55,695 nucleotides of DNA from Bacteroidales bacterium (lineage in GTDB: Bacteria; Bacteroidota; Bacteroidia; Bacteroidales; VadinHA17), in NCBI GenBank assembly GCA_025358455.1, contig JANYJP010000027.1, positions 1-55,695 on the forward strand. Direction: 5' to 3'. The position numbers and the translations under genes are program-made. Within the stretch, counting starts at the first letter, position 1, and each line of letters opens with the position of its first letter. The notes beneath the pieces were generated by a model. The model saw only the letters and a program-made list of their open reading frames with translations. It was not told the origin of the DNA and did not search any database. Shown piece by piece: positions 45,525-54,226 of this stretch.

Positions 45525-45853
45525 CTTATTCTCCTAGTGTCCTGTATCATATCTTTAAGTAAATCAATTAAATATAAATATAATTATTTTCTTTTCGGTG
45601 CTAAAGTTATCACCTTTTCTTGATTCTTTAAGCTCATTCCCTTGTCCAATAACCGATCTTCTATGATACAAGATTGATATAGTGGGCAATATGTACTATA
45701 AATTTTCTATTTACGGAACAATAAGGTTAGAACAGCGATTCAGGATAAAAACTTGCGGATTGTCGGATAAATTTTTATTTAAGCAAAGTAAATATTGATA
45801 GGTGAAAATTTTGATTCAATCAATTCTAAACTATAATCTCTGATACTTTACCA

Positions 45854-45945
45854 ACCGCCGTATGCCGAATGGAATTTACGGTGGTGTGAGAGGACAGTGA
45901 GTGAATTAATCACTCTCTTCCTTTTCGATTTCCGAAAAGTGGCAT
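45854..45945 (+). mobile_element. decayed 3' end (domains V-VI) of a group II intron
   Basis: 45854-45885 folds as a group II intron domain V: ACCGCCGTA pairs fully with TACGGTGGT, with an inner TGCC/GGAA stem, a GAAT loop and a 2-base bulge. It is followed by GTGAGAGG and a domain VI-like hairpin (GAGTGA 45899-45904 with TCACTC 45910-45915), then CTTCCTTTTCGATTT. The usual inner stem partner GGCA is here GGAA and the usual CG bulge is TT. The CTACTCGAT-type end has lost its likely branch-point A. No reverse transcriptase gene or 5' intron part is present, so this is a dead remnant. Confidence 0.6.
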
Positions 45946-46149
45946 CCCTATTGATTTTATTTCTCCGTCGCTAAAGCTGTAGAGGGCTAAGGTTGAGCTG
46001 CGGGGACGAAAATCGAACTTCTTTGAACATGATTTATCGAATGTGATAAATCTGATTTTGAACTTTTGTATTAAAGCTGTCCTAGCTTTTCGGAGGGGAC
46101 TCATTTTTGAGACTTGGGATTTTAATATGTTTAAGAGCATAAAAAAATA

Positions 46150-46180
46150 TTTGCATAGTTAAACGTTTATCATACTTTTG
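46150..46180 (+). promoter_or_regulatory. Bacteroides-type promoter of the LacI gene with internal operator
   Basis: TTTG (46150-46153), a 19-base spacer and TACTTTTG (46173-46180) match the Bacteroidota promoter consensus. Inside the spacer lies the 10-base palindrome TAAACGTTTA (46160-46169), which has the central CG typical of LacI-family operators. Binding there would block the promoter, giving autoregulation. The leader to the ATG at 46307 is about 120 bases and carries a further AAACGATTA (46256-46264). Confidence 0.6.
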
Positions 46181-46255
46181 TTTTTCAGAGTTTAAAATTT
46201 TTATAAGATTTGTTTTATGACAGAGTTAAGAACTCCGGGTAATGTTGAAATTATA

Positions 46256-46264
46256 AAACGATTA
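46256..46264 (+). promoter_or_regulatory. AAACGATTA motif upstream of LacI gene
   Basis: One of four copies of AAACGATTA found in the gaps between 46.2 and 52.5 kb. It lies 43 bases before the LacI start codon. Confidence 0.4.
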
Positions 46265-46306
46265 GTTACAAGCTTGATTATAATATTATTACAAGATTTG
46301 AGATAG

Positions 46307-47335
46307 ATGAATATGCAAAAAAGAACATCTCTAAAAGATATTGCATTGAAGGTTGGAGTTTCAACAGCGCTTGTATCCTCAGTAATTAATGGAAAAGGGA
46401 AAGGGAACGGGATAAGAGTACGTGATGAAGTAGCAAATAAAATAAGGCAGACTGCAGAAGAATTGGGTTATCAACCCAATGAAATAGCACGTAGTTTAAA
46501 GAAAGGGGCAACTAAAACTCTTGGGCTAATTGTAGCCGATATTTCTAACCCGTTTTTTGGTTATCTTGCCAGATGTATCGAAAATGAAGCTATAAAGTTT
46601 GGTTATATTGTAATTATAGGTAGTTCAGATGAAGAAGTTCAAAAATCGGATTTAATAATAAGTAACTTTTTAAAAAGACAAGTTGATGGTTTAATAATTG
46701 TTCCGGCAGAAGGAACAAATGGACAAATTAAAAACCTTATTCAAAATAAAATTCCGTTAGTCTTAGTTGATAGATTTTTCCCGGAAATTAGTGCCAGCTA
46801 TGTTGTTCTAAACAATTATCAAGCTACGTTTGATGCTACCTCACATTTATTAAAAAAGGGATTCAAGCGAATAGCAATAGTAGCATACAAAACATCTCTA
46901 ATTCATATGAAAGAAAGAGTTAGAGGTTATTTGGATGCTATGAAATCATCTAATTTATCTGATAATATTTGTGTAATAGAAGTTAGTACAAGTAAAGACA
47001 AATCAGAAATTTCAAATGCTTGCATGAGTTTATTTGTCAAACATAAAAATATAGATGCAATAATTTTTTCAACAAATTTACTTTCTGTTGAAGGATTACG
47101 CTGCGTTTATGATAATAATATACGAATTCCAGATGATCTGGGTTTTATTGGATTTGATGGGGGTGATTGTTTCGATTTGTTTTACTCCCCAATTACTTAT
47201 ATAAAACAGCCAATTGAAGAAATGGCTAGTGAAGCAGTTAAAACTCTTATGGATTATTTGAGTGACACCAAATCACCTAAGATCTCACAAGTTATTTTAG
47301 AGTCGAAGTTGATTATTCGTAGTTCCAGCGGGTAA
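46307..47335 (+). CDS. LacI-family transcriptional regulator
   Basis: 342 residues. N-terminal LacI helix-turn-helix (residues 8-30, LKDIALKVGVSTALVSSVING) with hinge helix (NEIARSLKKGATKTLGLIV), followed by a periplasmic-binding-protein-like sensor domain (VADISNPFFGYLA, RFFPEISASYVVLNN, GFIGFDGGDCF). It likely senses L-fucose or a breakdown product and represses the fucI-susC-susD unit downstream. That ligand is inferred from its neighbours. ATG at 46313 would remove only two residues. The gene is rather AT-rich. Confidence 0.92.
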   Translation: MNMQKRTSLKDIALKVGVSTALVSSVINGKGKGNGIRVRDEVANKIRQTAEELGYQPNEIARSLKKGATKTLGLIVADISNPFFGYLARCIENEAIKFGYIVIIGSSDEEVQKSDLIISNFLKRQVDGLIIVPAEGTNGQIKNLIQNKIPLVLVDRFFPEISASYVVLNNYQATFDATSHLLKKGFKRIAIVAYKTSLIHMKERVRGYLDAMKSSNLSDNICVIEVSTSKDKSEISNACMSLFVKHKNIDAIIFSTNLLSVEGLRCVYDNNIRIPDDLGFIGFDGGDCFDLFYSPITYIKQPIEEMASEAVKTLMDYLSDTKSPKISQVILESKLIIRSSSG

Positions 47336-47349
47336 TTTTTTGAAAAAAT

Positions 47350-47365
47350 GATTAAACGATTAATC
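47350..47365. promoter_or_regulatory. candidate LacI operator upstream of fucI
   Basis: GATTAAACGATTAATC has 6-base inverted arms (GATTAA/TTAATC) around a central ACGA and contains the AAACGATTA motif. It overlaps the spacer of a possible weak promoter (TTTG at 47339-47342). It lies 57 bases before the fucI start, a position fit for repression. Confidence 0.5.
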
Positions 47366-47422
47366 TTTATAATTCTATATGAATAAACACAATGATAGCA
47401 ATTCACAATAAACATTAAAAAT

Positions 47423-49198
47423 ATGGTAAATAGATTAACAGGACGGTTACCAAAAGTAGGAATACGTCCAGTGATAGATGGCAGAGAACGAGGTATACGC
47501 GAATCTTTAGAAGAGCAAACAATGAACATGGCTAAAACTGCTGCCCGATTAATTGAAGAAAACCTTCGATTTCCAGGAGGAGAAAAAGTAGAATGTGTCA
47601 TATCGGAAATAACAATTGGAGGAGTCGCTGATGCTGCGCGTTGTGCTGATCAATTCGAGAGAGAAGGAGTTAGTGTATCTTTGACTGTTACATCATGTTG
47701 GTGTTATGGAACAGAAGTGATGGATTCAGATCCTTTAATTCCAAAAGCAATTTGGGGATTCAATGGAACAGAACGTCCTGGTGCTGTTTATCTGGCATCA
47801 GCATTAGCCGGGTATACTCAAAAAGGACTGCCCACATTTGGTATTTATGGGAGAGATGTACAGGATTCTGGCGATCAGTCAATTCCTGAAGAAGTAAAGG
47901 GGAAAATATTACGGTTTGTTAAGGCAGGATTAGCTGTAGGTTTAATGAAGGGGAAGTCATATCTGTCACTTGGATATACTTCAATGGGTATAATTGGTTC
48001 AACTGTAAATCCTGATTTTTTTCAAGATTACCTTGGAATGCGGACTGAGTTTGTAGACATGATAGAAATATTAGGTCGGATTGAGAAAGAAATATATGAC
48101 AAGGAAGAATTTAAGAAAGCAATGGTTTGGGTTAAAAAGAATTGTATAGAAGGGATGGATCCAAACAAAAATCCTTCAGATCGCAAAAGAAAAGACTGGG
48201 AATGGGAGGTTAATGTGAAAATGACTCTTATTATCAGGGACTTGATGATTGGTAATCCTCAGATATCGAAAATGGGTTATTCTGAGGAAGGTAAAGGTCA
48301 TAATGCACTTGTGGGAGGCTTTCAGGGCCAACGTCAATGGACCGATTATTATCCAACCGGAGATTTTTCTGAAACTATTTTGAACTCTTCTTTTGATTGG
48401 AACGGAACAAGAGAGGCATTTGTGTTTGCAACTGAAAATGATAGTTTAAATGGCGTATCCATGCTATTTGGACATTTACTCACAAATACCGCTCAGATAT
48501 TCTCAGACGTTCGGACTTATTGGAGCCCTGAAGCAGTAAAACGAGCGACAGGTAAGAACTTGACTGGATTAGCAGAGAACGGGATTATTCATTTAATTAA
48601 TTCAGGTTCTACTACCTTGGATGCTACTGCCCAACAACGTGATAAACAAGGTAAGCCCGCGATGAAGCCATGGTGGGAGATAACTCCGGCAGAAGTAAAT
48701 AAATGCCTTGAAAACACCAGATGGTGTCCAGACAATCTGGAATATTTTCGCGGTGGAGGATTCTCATCGCAGTTTAAAACAGCTGGACAGATGCCTGTGA
48801 CCATGAGCAGGATTAATCTTGTTAAAGGACTTGGCCCGGTTTTACAAATTGCAGAAGGGTGGACCGTTGAATTGCCGGATGAGATCCATGAAATTTTGGA
48901 TAAAAGAACAGATCCAACCTGGCCAACTACCTGGTTTGTTCCCAGGACTAACGGCATCGGGCCTTTCAAAGATGTTTATTCCGTGATGGCTAATTGGGGA
49001 GCAAATCATGGTGCAATATCCTATGGCCATATTGGAGCTGATTTGATCACACTTGCATCAATTCTCAGAATTCCGGTTTGTATGCATAATATAGCGGAGG
49101 AAAATATTTTCCGCCCAAGTGCCTGGAATTCGTTTGGAAGTGAAAAAGAGGGTTCTGATTACAGATCATGTAATACTTTCGGTCCATTATATAAATAA
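47423..49198 (+). CDS. fucI: L-fucose isomerase
   Basis: 591 residues, the normal length of FucI, converting L-fucose to L-fuculose (also D-arabinose to D-ribulose) with Mn2+. The N terminus [21 protein letters not shown], broken as [10 protein letters not shown] / [11 protein letters not shown], is diagnostic. The catalytic glutamate lies in [19 protein letters not shown] and the metal aspartate in [13 protein letters not shown]; the C-terminal histidine-bearing region ending in SYGHIGADL is intact. Placed between the LacI regulator and susC, it is the key enzyme identifying the unit as fucose-related. Confidence 0.96.
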   Translation: MVNRLTGRLPKVGIRPVIDGRERGIRESLEEQTMNMAKTAARLIEENLRFPGGEKVECVISEITIGGVADAARCADQFEREGVSVSLTVTSCWCYGTEVMDSDPLIPKAIWGFNGTERPGAVYLASALAGYTQKGLPTFGIYGRDVQDSGDQSIPEEVKGKILRFVKAGLAVGLMKGKSYLSLGYTSMGIIGSTVNPDFFQDYLGMRTEFVDMIEILGRIEKEIYDKEEFKKAMVWVKKNCIEGMDPNKNPSDRKRKDWEWEVNVKMTLIIRDLMIGNPQISKMGYSEEGKGHNALVGGFQGQRQWTDYYPTGDFSETILNSSFDWNGTREAFVFATENDSLNGVSMLFGHLLTNTAQIFSDVRTYWSPEAVKRATGKNLTGLAENGIIHLINSGSTTLDATAQQRDKQGKPAMKPWWEITPAEVNKCLENTRWCPDNLEYFRGGGFSSQFKTAGQMPVTMSRINLVKGLGPVLQIAEGWTVELPDEIHEILDKRTDPTWPTTWFVPRTNGIGPFKDVYSVMANWGANHGAISYGHIGADLITLASILRIPVCMHNIAEENIFRPSAWNSFGSEKEGSDYRSCNTFGPLYK

Positions 49199-49248
49199 GT
49201 TAGTTGGTTAGTTAGTTGGGGGGGTCAAACCGGGTGAAAGCCCGGTTT
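49196..49248 (+). promoter_or_regulatory. TTAG-rich tandem stretch and 8-bp hairpin between fucI and susC
   Basis: Directly after the fucI stop come short tandem TTAG/TTGG units (49200-49216) and a G run. A perfect hairpin follows: AAACCGGG (49227-49234), loop TGAAAG, CCCGGTTT (49241-49248). No T run follows, so it is not a standard terminator. It may stabilise the upstream mRNA or attenuate readthrough into susC. Confidence 0.5.
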
Positions 49249-49310
49249 ACTTAAAAATCAATAAAAGTGAAAGGATAGACAATGAAAAGGAAAAAAACAA
49301 AAATAATAAC

Positions 49311-49319
49311 AAACGATTA
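49311..49319 (+). promoter_or_regulatory. AAACGATTA motif upstream of susC
   Basis: AAACGATTA lies 72 bases before the susC start codon, matching the core of the fucI operator candidate. No clear TAnnTTTG element is seen in this gap, so a separate susC promoter is uncertain. Confidence 0.4.
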
Positions 49320-49390
49320 AGTAAAGTATTCGTATTATAAATTCAATAATATATTAATGCAACTATCTAATAATCAAATCACTTAAAACT

Positions 49391-52300
49391 ATGAAAAAAA
49401 AATCGAGAATCAGAGGTCTGATGCCTCCGATTTGGAGCATGAAATGCTTTAAATTTATGTCTCTAATGTTCATTTTAACTGTTGTGGGTTTAACACAGGT
49501 CTTTGCAAGCAATTACATTCTATATCCCACGGCTGACATGGATCCAGGCTCTTTCGAGGAACAGCAAACCAAATCTGTTACCGGCAAAGTTACTGATAGT
49601 CTGACCGGCGATGCAATGCCCGGGGTAAACATTCAGGTTAAAGGGACAACTATTGGTGCTATTACAGATGCAGAAGGAAAGTACTCATTATCGATAAACG
49701 ACCTGAATGCAACTTTAGTATTCTCGTTTATTGGTTATGTTACTCAGGAAGTTTCAGTAATCGGCAAGACTACTGTCAGTGTTGCTCTTGTGGGCGGAGT
49801 GAAGGGTCTTGATGAGGTTGTTGTAGTAGGGTATGGAACTCAATCCAAACGTAATGTTACCGGATCTGTAACTAAAGTTGACATGACTAAAACGACTAGT
49901 TTGTCCAATACAAATTTAAATGAAGTACTTAGAGGAACTGTTGCAGGTGTACAAGTAACAAATAGTGGCAGACCTGGTCAAAATGGAACAATTCTAATTC
50001 GCGGGCCTAGGTCGTTAAGCGCTTCAAACGCTCCCTTGATTGTACTTGATGGAATTATCTTTAGTGGTAGTTTAGAAGATATAAATCCTAACGATATCAA
50101 ATCATTAGAGATATTAAAGGACGCTAGTGCAGCTGCTATCTATGGTTCAAGAGCTGCAAATGGAGTAATCCTGATTACTTCCAAAGATGGGACAACTGAA
50201 AAGCCTAGCATTAAATTCAATGCTTTTCAAGGAGTATCAGATTGGGGTTATAAAGTAAAATTGTTTAGCCCTGAAAGGTATGCACAAAGTAAGTTGGATT
50301 GGCGTGCGCAGTCTGGATTAGAGGCTGATCCAGCTAAAATTACTACATATCTAAATAAATCCGAGGCAGATAATTATTCTGCAGGAATTAGTCATAATCC
50401 TTGGGATGAAGCCTCACAACCAGGAAGAATTGGATCTTATGACATGAACATATCTGGAAGATCTAAATTCACCAACTATTATCTTTCCGGGGCATTGGTT
50501 GACGAACAGGGAGTGGTTTTTGGTGATAATCAAAAGAGAATGTCAATCAGATCAAATTTTGATAACAAGATCACTGATTGGCTAAACATCGGAATCAATA
50601 CGACATTTGTTCACCGTGACCTCTCTGGGGTTTCTGCTGATCTTGGTAATGCTTACACGAATAGTCCTTATGGCAACTGGTATTATCCGGATGGCGAGCC
50701 AACTCAATATGTTGTTCCTGAGGATCAAGCTTATGGCAACTCAATTCGTACATCTATCTTAACTACGAATGAAGAGATCTATAATAATATTTTTAGTAAT
50801 TTTTATGCTATGATTACTGTTCCTTTTATTGATGGATTGAGTTACCGTGTAAACTATTCACCAAATTATCGCTTCTATCATAATTACAACTTCTTCAGAC
50901 AGGACACCCATTTAACCAATAATACAAAGGATGCCAGTAAATTAAATCAACTTAATTTTGATTGGTTACTTGAGAACATTCTTACTTATAACAAGAAATT
51001 TGGAGATCATTCTTTAAACTTTACACTTTTATATGGTCGTAATCATGAGCAGTTAGAATCTACAACAGCATCTGCGAGCCAATTAAGTTCGGATGCGCTT
51101 GGCTATAATAATCTCATTTTAGGAAGTATAATGTCAACCAATTCTACAGCATCTGCTTCTGAAGGAGTATCATCTATGTTTCGTGTTAATTACAGGTTTA
51201 AAGAAAAATACCTTCTGACACTAACTGCCCGCCGGGATGGAAGTTCGGTTTTTGCAGCCAATAACAAATACTCGACTTTCCCTTCAGCATCACTGGCCTG
51301 GATTGTTTCAGAAGAGGATTTTATTAAGAAAGTATCTATTATTGATATGTTGAAACTACGATTTTCTTATGGTTCAGTCGGTAACCAGGCTATTGGGCCT
51401 TACCAATCATTGAGCTTATCCGGTATAACACAGTATGTATACGGTGATGGAGGAACTACACAATTAGGAGTCATTTCTGCATCAATGTCCAATCGTAATT
51501 TGAAATGGGAAACCACCAATACAGCGAATTTTGCCATTGATTTTGATTTGTTTAAGAGCAGACTTGACGGTACTTTTGAGGCCTACAATAGTAATACAAG
51601 TGATTTACTTGTCAGACGTTCAATACCCGTAATGACAGGGTTTAATAGCATTTTTACTAATATTGGTAACACCAATAATAAGGGTATAGAACTCACCTTA
51701 AACTCAGTTAACGTCCAAAAAGGCAAGTTTGAATGGGTGACTGGTTTCGTTTTCTCTGCTAACAGAAATAAAATTGTTCACCTGTACAATACTGACACAA
51801 ATGGTGATGGTTTAGAAGATGACGATCTTTCAAACAATTGGTTTATTGGGCATCCTATCACTACTTATTACAGTTATAAGATTGATGGAATCTATCAAGA
51901 GGGAGATCAAATTCCGGCAGGATCAAAACCTGGTTTCGTACGACTCAAAGATATCAATGCAGATGGGAAAATAGATGCGAACGATCGAACAATTATTGGC
52001 TCAGGCGGACAGCCAGACTATAGGATCGGCATCACTAATAATTTTCGTTATGGTAATTTATCTCTTTCTGTATTTGCAAATGCTATGCTTGGTTGGATTT
52101 CTTCCTTTCCTCTCTTAAATACCGCTGTGAGCCCTAATGCACCGGGTAGAGGTTTAAATCAATTGGATGCCGGATATTGGACTGCTGAAAATAAATCCGC
52201 TACACGTCCTTCTTTGGTTTATAATAATCCTTTATCTCATGGATGGTACATGAGTAGAAATTTTGTAAGGCTACAGGATGTTTACTTGTCCTACCAGTTT

Positions 52301-52474
52301 TCTGAAAAGACGTTAAATTTTCTTAAAATGTCAAATTTGAAGGTTTTTATGAGTGGTAAAAACTTGTACACATTCACTAAATGGCTTGGAACAGATCCTG
52401 AAAGCGGTGACACTTCAACAAGTATGTACCCTATGCCTCGTACAATAACTTTTGGAGCAAATGTTGGCTTTTAA
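49391..52474 (+). CDS. SusC/RagA-type TonB-linked outer-membrane protein
   Basis: 1027 residues. A long signal region (about 1-40) is followed by a carboxypeptidase-regulatory-like domain (about 62-135, VTGKVTDSLTGDAMPGVNI). Then come the SusC signature LDEVVVVGYGTQSKRNVTGS, a plug (about 155-265, NDIKSLEILKDASAAAIYGS) and a large barrel ending in F1027. It forms the active glycan transporter with the SusD lipoprotein encoded 37 bases downstream. No ECF sigma/anti-sigma or hybrid two-component regulator is nearby, so control by the LacI protein is likely. Confidence 0.96.
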   Translation: MKKKSRIRGLMPPIWSMKCFKFMSLMFILTVVGLTQVFASNYILYPTADMDPGSFEEQQTKSVTGKVTDSLTGDAMPGVNIQVKGTTIGAITDAEGKYSLSINDLNATLVFSFIGYVTQEVSVIGKTTVSVALVGGVKGLDEVVVVGYGTQSKRNVTGSVTKVDMTKTTSLSNTNLNEVLRGTVAGVQVTNSGRPGQNGTILIRGPRSLSASNAPLIVLDGIIFSGSLEDINPNDIKSLEILKDASAAAIYGSRAANGVILITSKDGTTEKPSIKFNAFQGVSDWGYKVKLFSPERYAQSKLDWRAQSGLEADPAKITTYLNKSEADNYSAGISHNPWDEASQPGRIGSYDMNISGRSKFTNYYLSGALVDEQGVVFGDNQKRMSIRSNFDNKITDWLNIGINTTFVHRDLSGVSADLGNAYTNSPYGNWYYPDGEPTQYVVPEDQAYGNSIRTSILTTNEEIYNNIFSNFYAMITVPFIDGLSYRVNYSPNYRFYHNYNFFRQDTHLTNNTKDASKLNQLNFDWLLENILTYNKKFGDHSLNFTLLYGRNHEQLESTTASASQLSSDALGYNNLILGSIMSTNSTASASEGVSSMFRVNYRFKEKYLLTLTARRDGSSVFAANNKYSTFPSASLAWIVSEEDFIKKVSIIDMLKLRFSYGSVGNQAIGPYQSLSLSGITQYVYGDGGTTQLGVISASMSNRNLKWETTNTANFAIDFDLFKSRLDGTFEAYNSNTSDLLVRRSIPVMTGFNSIFTNIGNTNNKGIELTLNSVNVQKGKFEWVTGFVFSANRNKIVHLYNTDTNGDGLEDDDLSNNWFIGHPITTYYSYKIDGIYQEGDQIPAGSKPGFVRLKDINADGKIDANDRTIIGSGGQPDYRIGITNNFRYGNLSLSVFANAMLGWISSFPLLNTAVSPNAPGRGLNQLDAGYWTAENKSATRPSLVYNNPLSHGWYMSRNFVRLQDVYLSYQFSEKTLNFLKMSNLKVFMSGKNLYTFTKWLGTDPESGDTSTSMYPMPRTITFGANVGF

Positions 52475-52503
52475 TCATTTGGGACATTATTCATCAAATA
52501 AAT

Positions 52504-52512
52504 AAACGATTA
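52504..52512 (+). promoter_or_regulatory. AAACGATTA motif at the susD start
   Basis: The motif ends on the first base of the susD ATG, between the cotranscribed susC and susD genes. Its position is unusual for an operator and it may be coincidental. Confidence 0.25.
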
Positions 52513-54164
52513 TGAAATCTTTAAAAATATTTTCACATTATAAATCCCTGATTCCGGGAGGAATATTGTTAGCTTCTGTTTTCTTTTTCAGTTCATGTGA
52601 AAAGGACTTGCTGAATGAAAAACCTCTGGGTACTTTAAGCCCTAATATTGTACTATCCAATAAAGTGGGTTTCCAGAATTACCTGGTCGGACTAAGTGCA
52701 TATGCGAGGGAAGAAATGGCAATGGATGATCAATCTTACATTATGAACTTTATTGGAACAGATATAGTTTCCGCTGCAGGTGTAGAATTTACATTTTATA
52801 AAAATTACAATACTTATCTAAACCCGACAACAAGGGAAGTAATAAGCATTTGGAATTGGGCTTATACTAAAATGATCCTTCAAGCTAATACAATAATTGT
52901 ATATGCAAATAAACCTGAATCAAAAAATATTTGGGCATCTGAAGCTGAAAGAAATGCAGTAATTGCTGAAGCGCGCTTTTACAGGGCATATACTTACAAT
53001 CTTTTGGCCAATATCTATGGAGGAGTTCCATTGGTAGACACTTTATATGAGGGACCAAAGTCTGATTTTTCAAGAGCTTCTAGGGAGCAAATCTATGAGT
53101 TTGTTAAGACTGACCTGGAATTCGCTTCCAAATGGTTACCTGCAACTGTGGCTAAAACCAATGAGGGACGCATTGTAAAAGCTGCAGCTGATCATCTGCT
53201 TAGTGAGGTATATATTAGTTTAGGAGATTATGATAAATCAGTCGAGAGTGCCAATCAGGTAATCAATTCAGGATTGTACCACATAATGACCACAAGATTT
53301 GGAAGTCAGATTGCCCAACCGGGGGATGTATACTCTGATCTTTTCCAGGATGGTAATCAAAACAGAAGCTCCGGAAATATGGAATCCATTTATGTATGGC
53401 AATTTGAACCATTTACATTAGGTGGTAGTGGAACAAGAGGCGGAAATAGTATGCTCCGGCAATGGGCTCCATTCTTGGTTAAATTTTTGGATAAGGATGG
53501 TAAAGCTATGGTGGTTACAGATAGCCTTGGAAGAGGCACCGGACCTTGCCGTGGAACAAATTATTTATTATATGGGATATGGAAAGATAATTTTAATAAA
53601 GACATGCGCAATTCTGTTCACAATATGCGACGCAAATTTTATTACAATAACCCAGCATCAAAATATTTTGGTCAGGAGGTGCTGATGAAGCAAATAAAAA
53701 ATCAGGAGGATACAATGAGAAATATCTTTGCATATTCAAGAAAGGTGGAAGGTAAACCTATGAACAATGTCAATACATCAGGAAACACGGGTAAAGACGT
53801 TATGATATACCGTTTGGCAGAAACCTATTTACTTCGTGCCGAAGCTAATTTTAGAAAAGGTTCACTTCAAAATGCTGCTGACGACATTAATGTTTTACGT
53901 AATAGAGCAGGGGCAAAGCCTGTTCTGGCTGCCGATGTTACACTAGATTATATTCTGGACGAACGTGCTCGTGAGCTTATAACAGAAGAGCCGCGCAGAC
54001 GTACCCTTACCCGAATGGGTTTATTGGTAGAACGGACTCGTAAGTATAGTTTGCTTGAATCAACTAGAACTACCATTCAGGATTATCATGAATTTTTTCC
54101 GATTCCACAAACAGCAATTGATGCTAACTTTAGTGTAAAATTGGATCAGAATGCTGGATATTAA
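52512..54164 (+). CDS. SusD/RagB-family glycan-binding lipoprotein
   Basis: 550 residues with a lipoprotein signal (FSSC, cysteine near residue 29) and the SusD layout: N-terminal LLNEKPLGTLSPNIVLSNKVGF, TPR helices around AEARFYRAYTYNLLANIYGGVPLV (broken as AEARFYRAYTYN / LLANIYGGVPLV), and the C-terminal DVMIYRLAETYLLRAEA and ERARELITEEPRRRTLTRMG, broken as ERARELITEEP / RRRTLTRMG. It sits on the cell surface as the lid of the SusC barrel and captures oligosaccharides, here probably fucosylated ones. Confidence 0.95.
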   Translation: MKSLKIFSHYKSLIPGGILLASVFFFSSCEKDLLNEKPLGTLSPNIVLSNKVGFQNYLVGLSAYAREEMAMDDQSYIMNFIGTDIVSAAGVEFTFYKNYNTYLNPTTREVISIWNWAYTKMILQANTIIVYANKPESKNIWASEAERNAVIAEARFYRAYTYNLLANIYGGVPLVDTLYEGPKSDFSRASREQIYEFVKTDLEFASKWLPATVAKTNEGRIVKAAADHLLSEVYISLGDYDKSVESANQVINSGLYHIMTTRFGSQIAQPGDVYSDLFQDGNQNRSSGNMESIYVWQFEPFTLGGSGTRGGNSMLRQWAPFLVKFLDKDGKAMVVTDSLGRGTGPCRGTNYLLYGIWKDNFNKDMRNSVHNMRRKFYYNNPASKYFGQEVLMKQIKNQEDTMRNIFAYSRKVEGKPMNNVNTSGNTGKDVMIYRLAETYLLRAEANFRKGSLQNAADDINVLRNRAGAKPVLAADVTLDYILDERARELITEEPRRRTLTRMGLLVERTRKYSLLESTRTTIQDYHEFFPIPQTAIDANFSVKLDQNAGY

Positions 54165-54226
54165 ACAATCGAATAATTTAATATGAGTCAAATCGTAAGT
54201 ACATAACCGTATTTAAAATTATAGCT

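Larger units (their letters stand above)
45440..46306. other. ~870-base noncoding region upstream of the LacI regulator
   Basis: Divergent gap between the PHP operon and the LacI gene. From left to right it holds a 12-base palindrome (45513), AT-rich sequence, a degenerate group II intron 3' end (45854-45945), a stretch whose minus strand is open for 76 codons but shows no domain, and the LacI promoter and operator-like sites (46150-46265). Confidence 0.6.

Noticed and set aside
45854-45885. tRNA or riboswitch
   Set aside because: The fold fits group II intron domain V, not a cloverleaf; no acceptor or anticodon arm is present.
45910-46140. 76-codon minus-strand ORF upstream of the LacI gene
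   Set aside because: It includes the antisense of the group II intron end, has no domain, and looks like a chance frame in a relic region.
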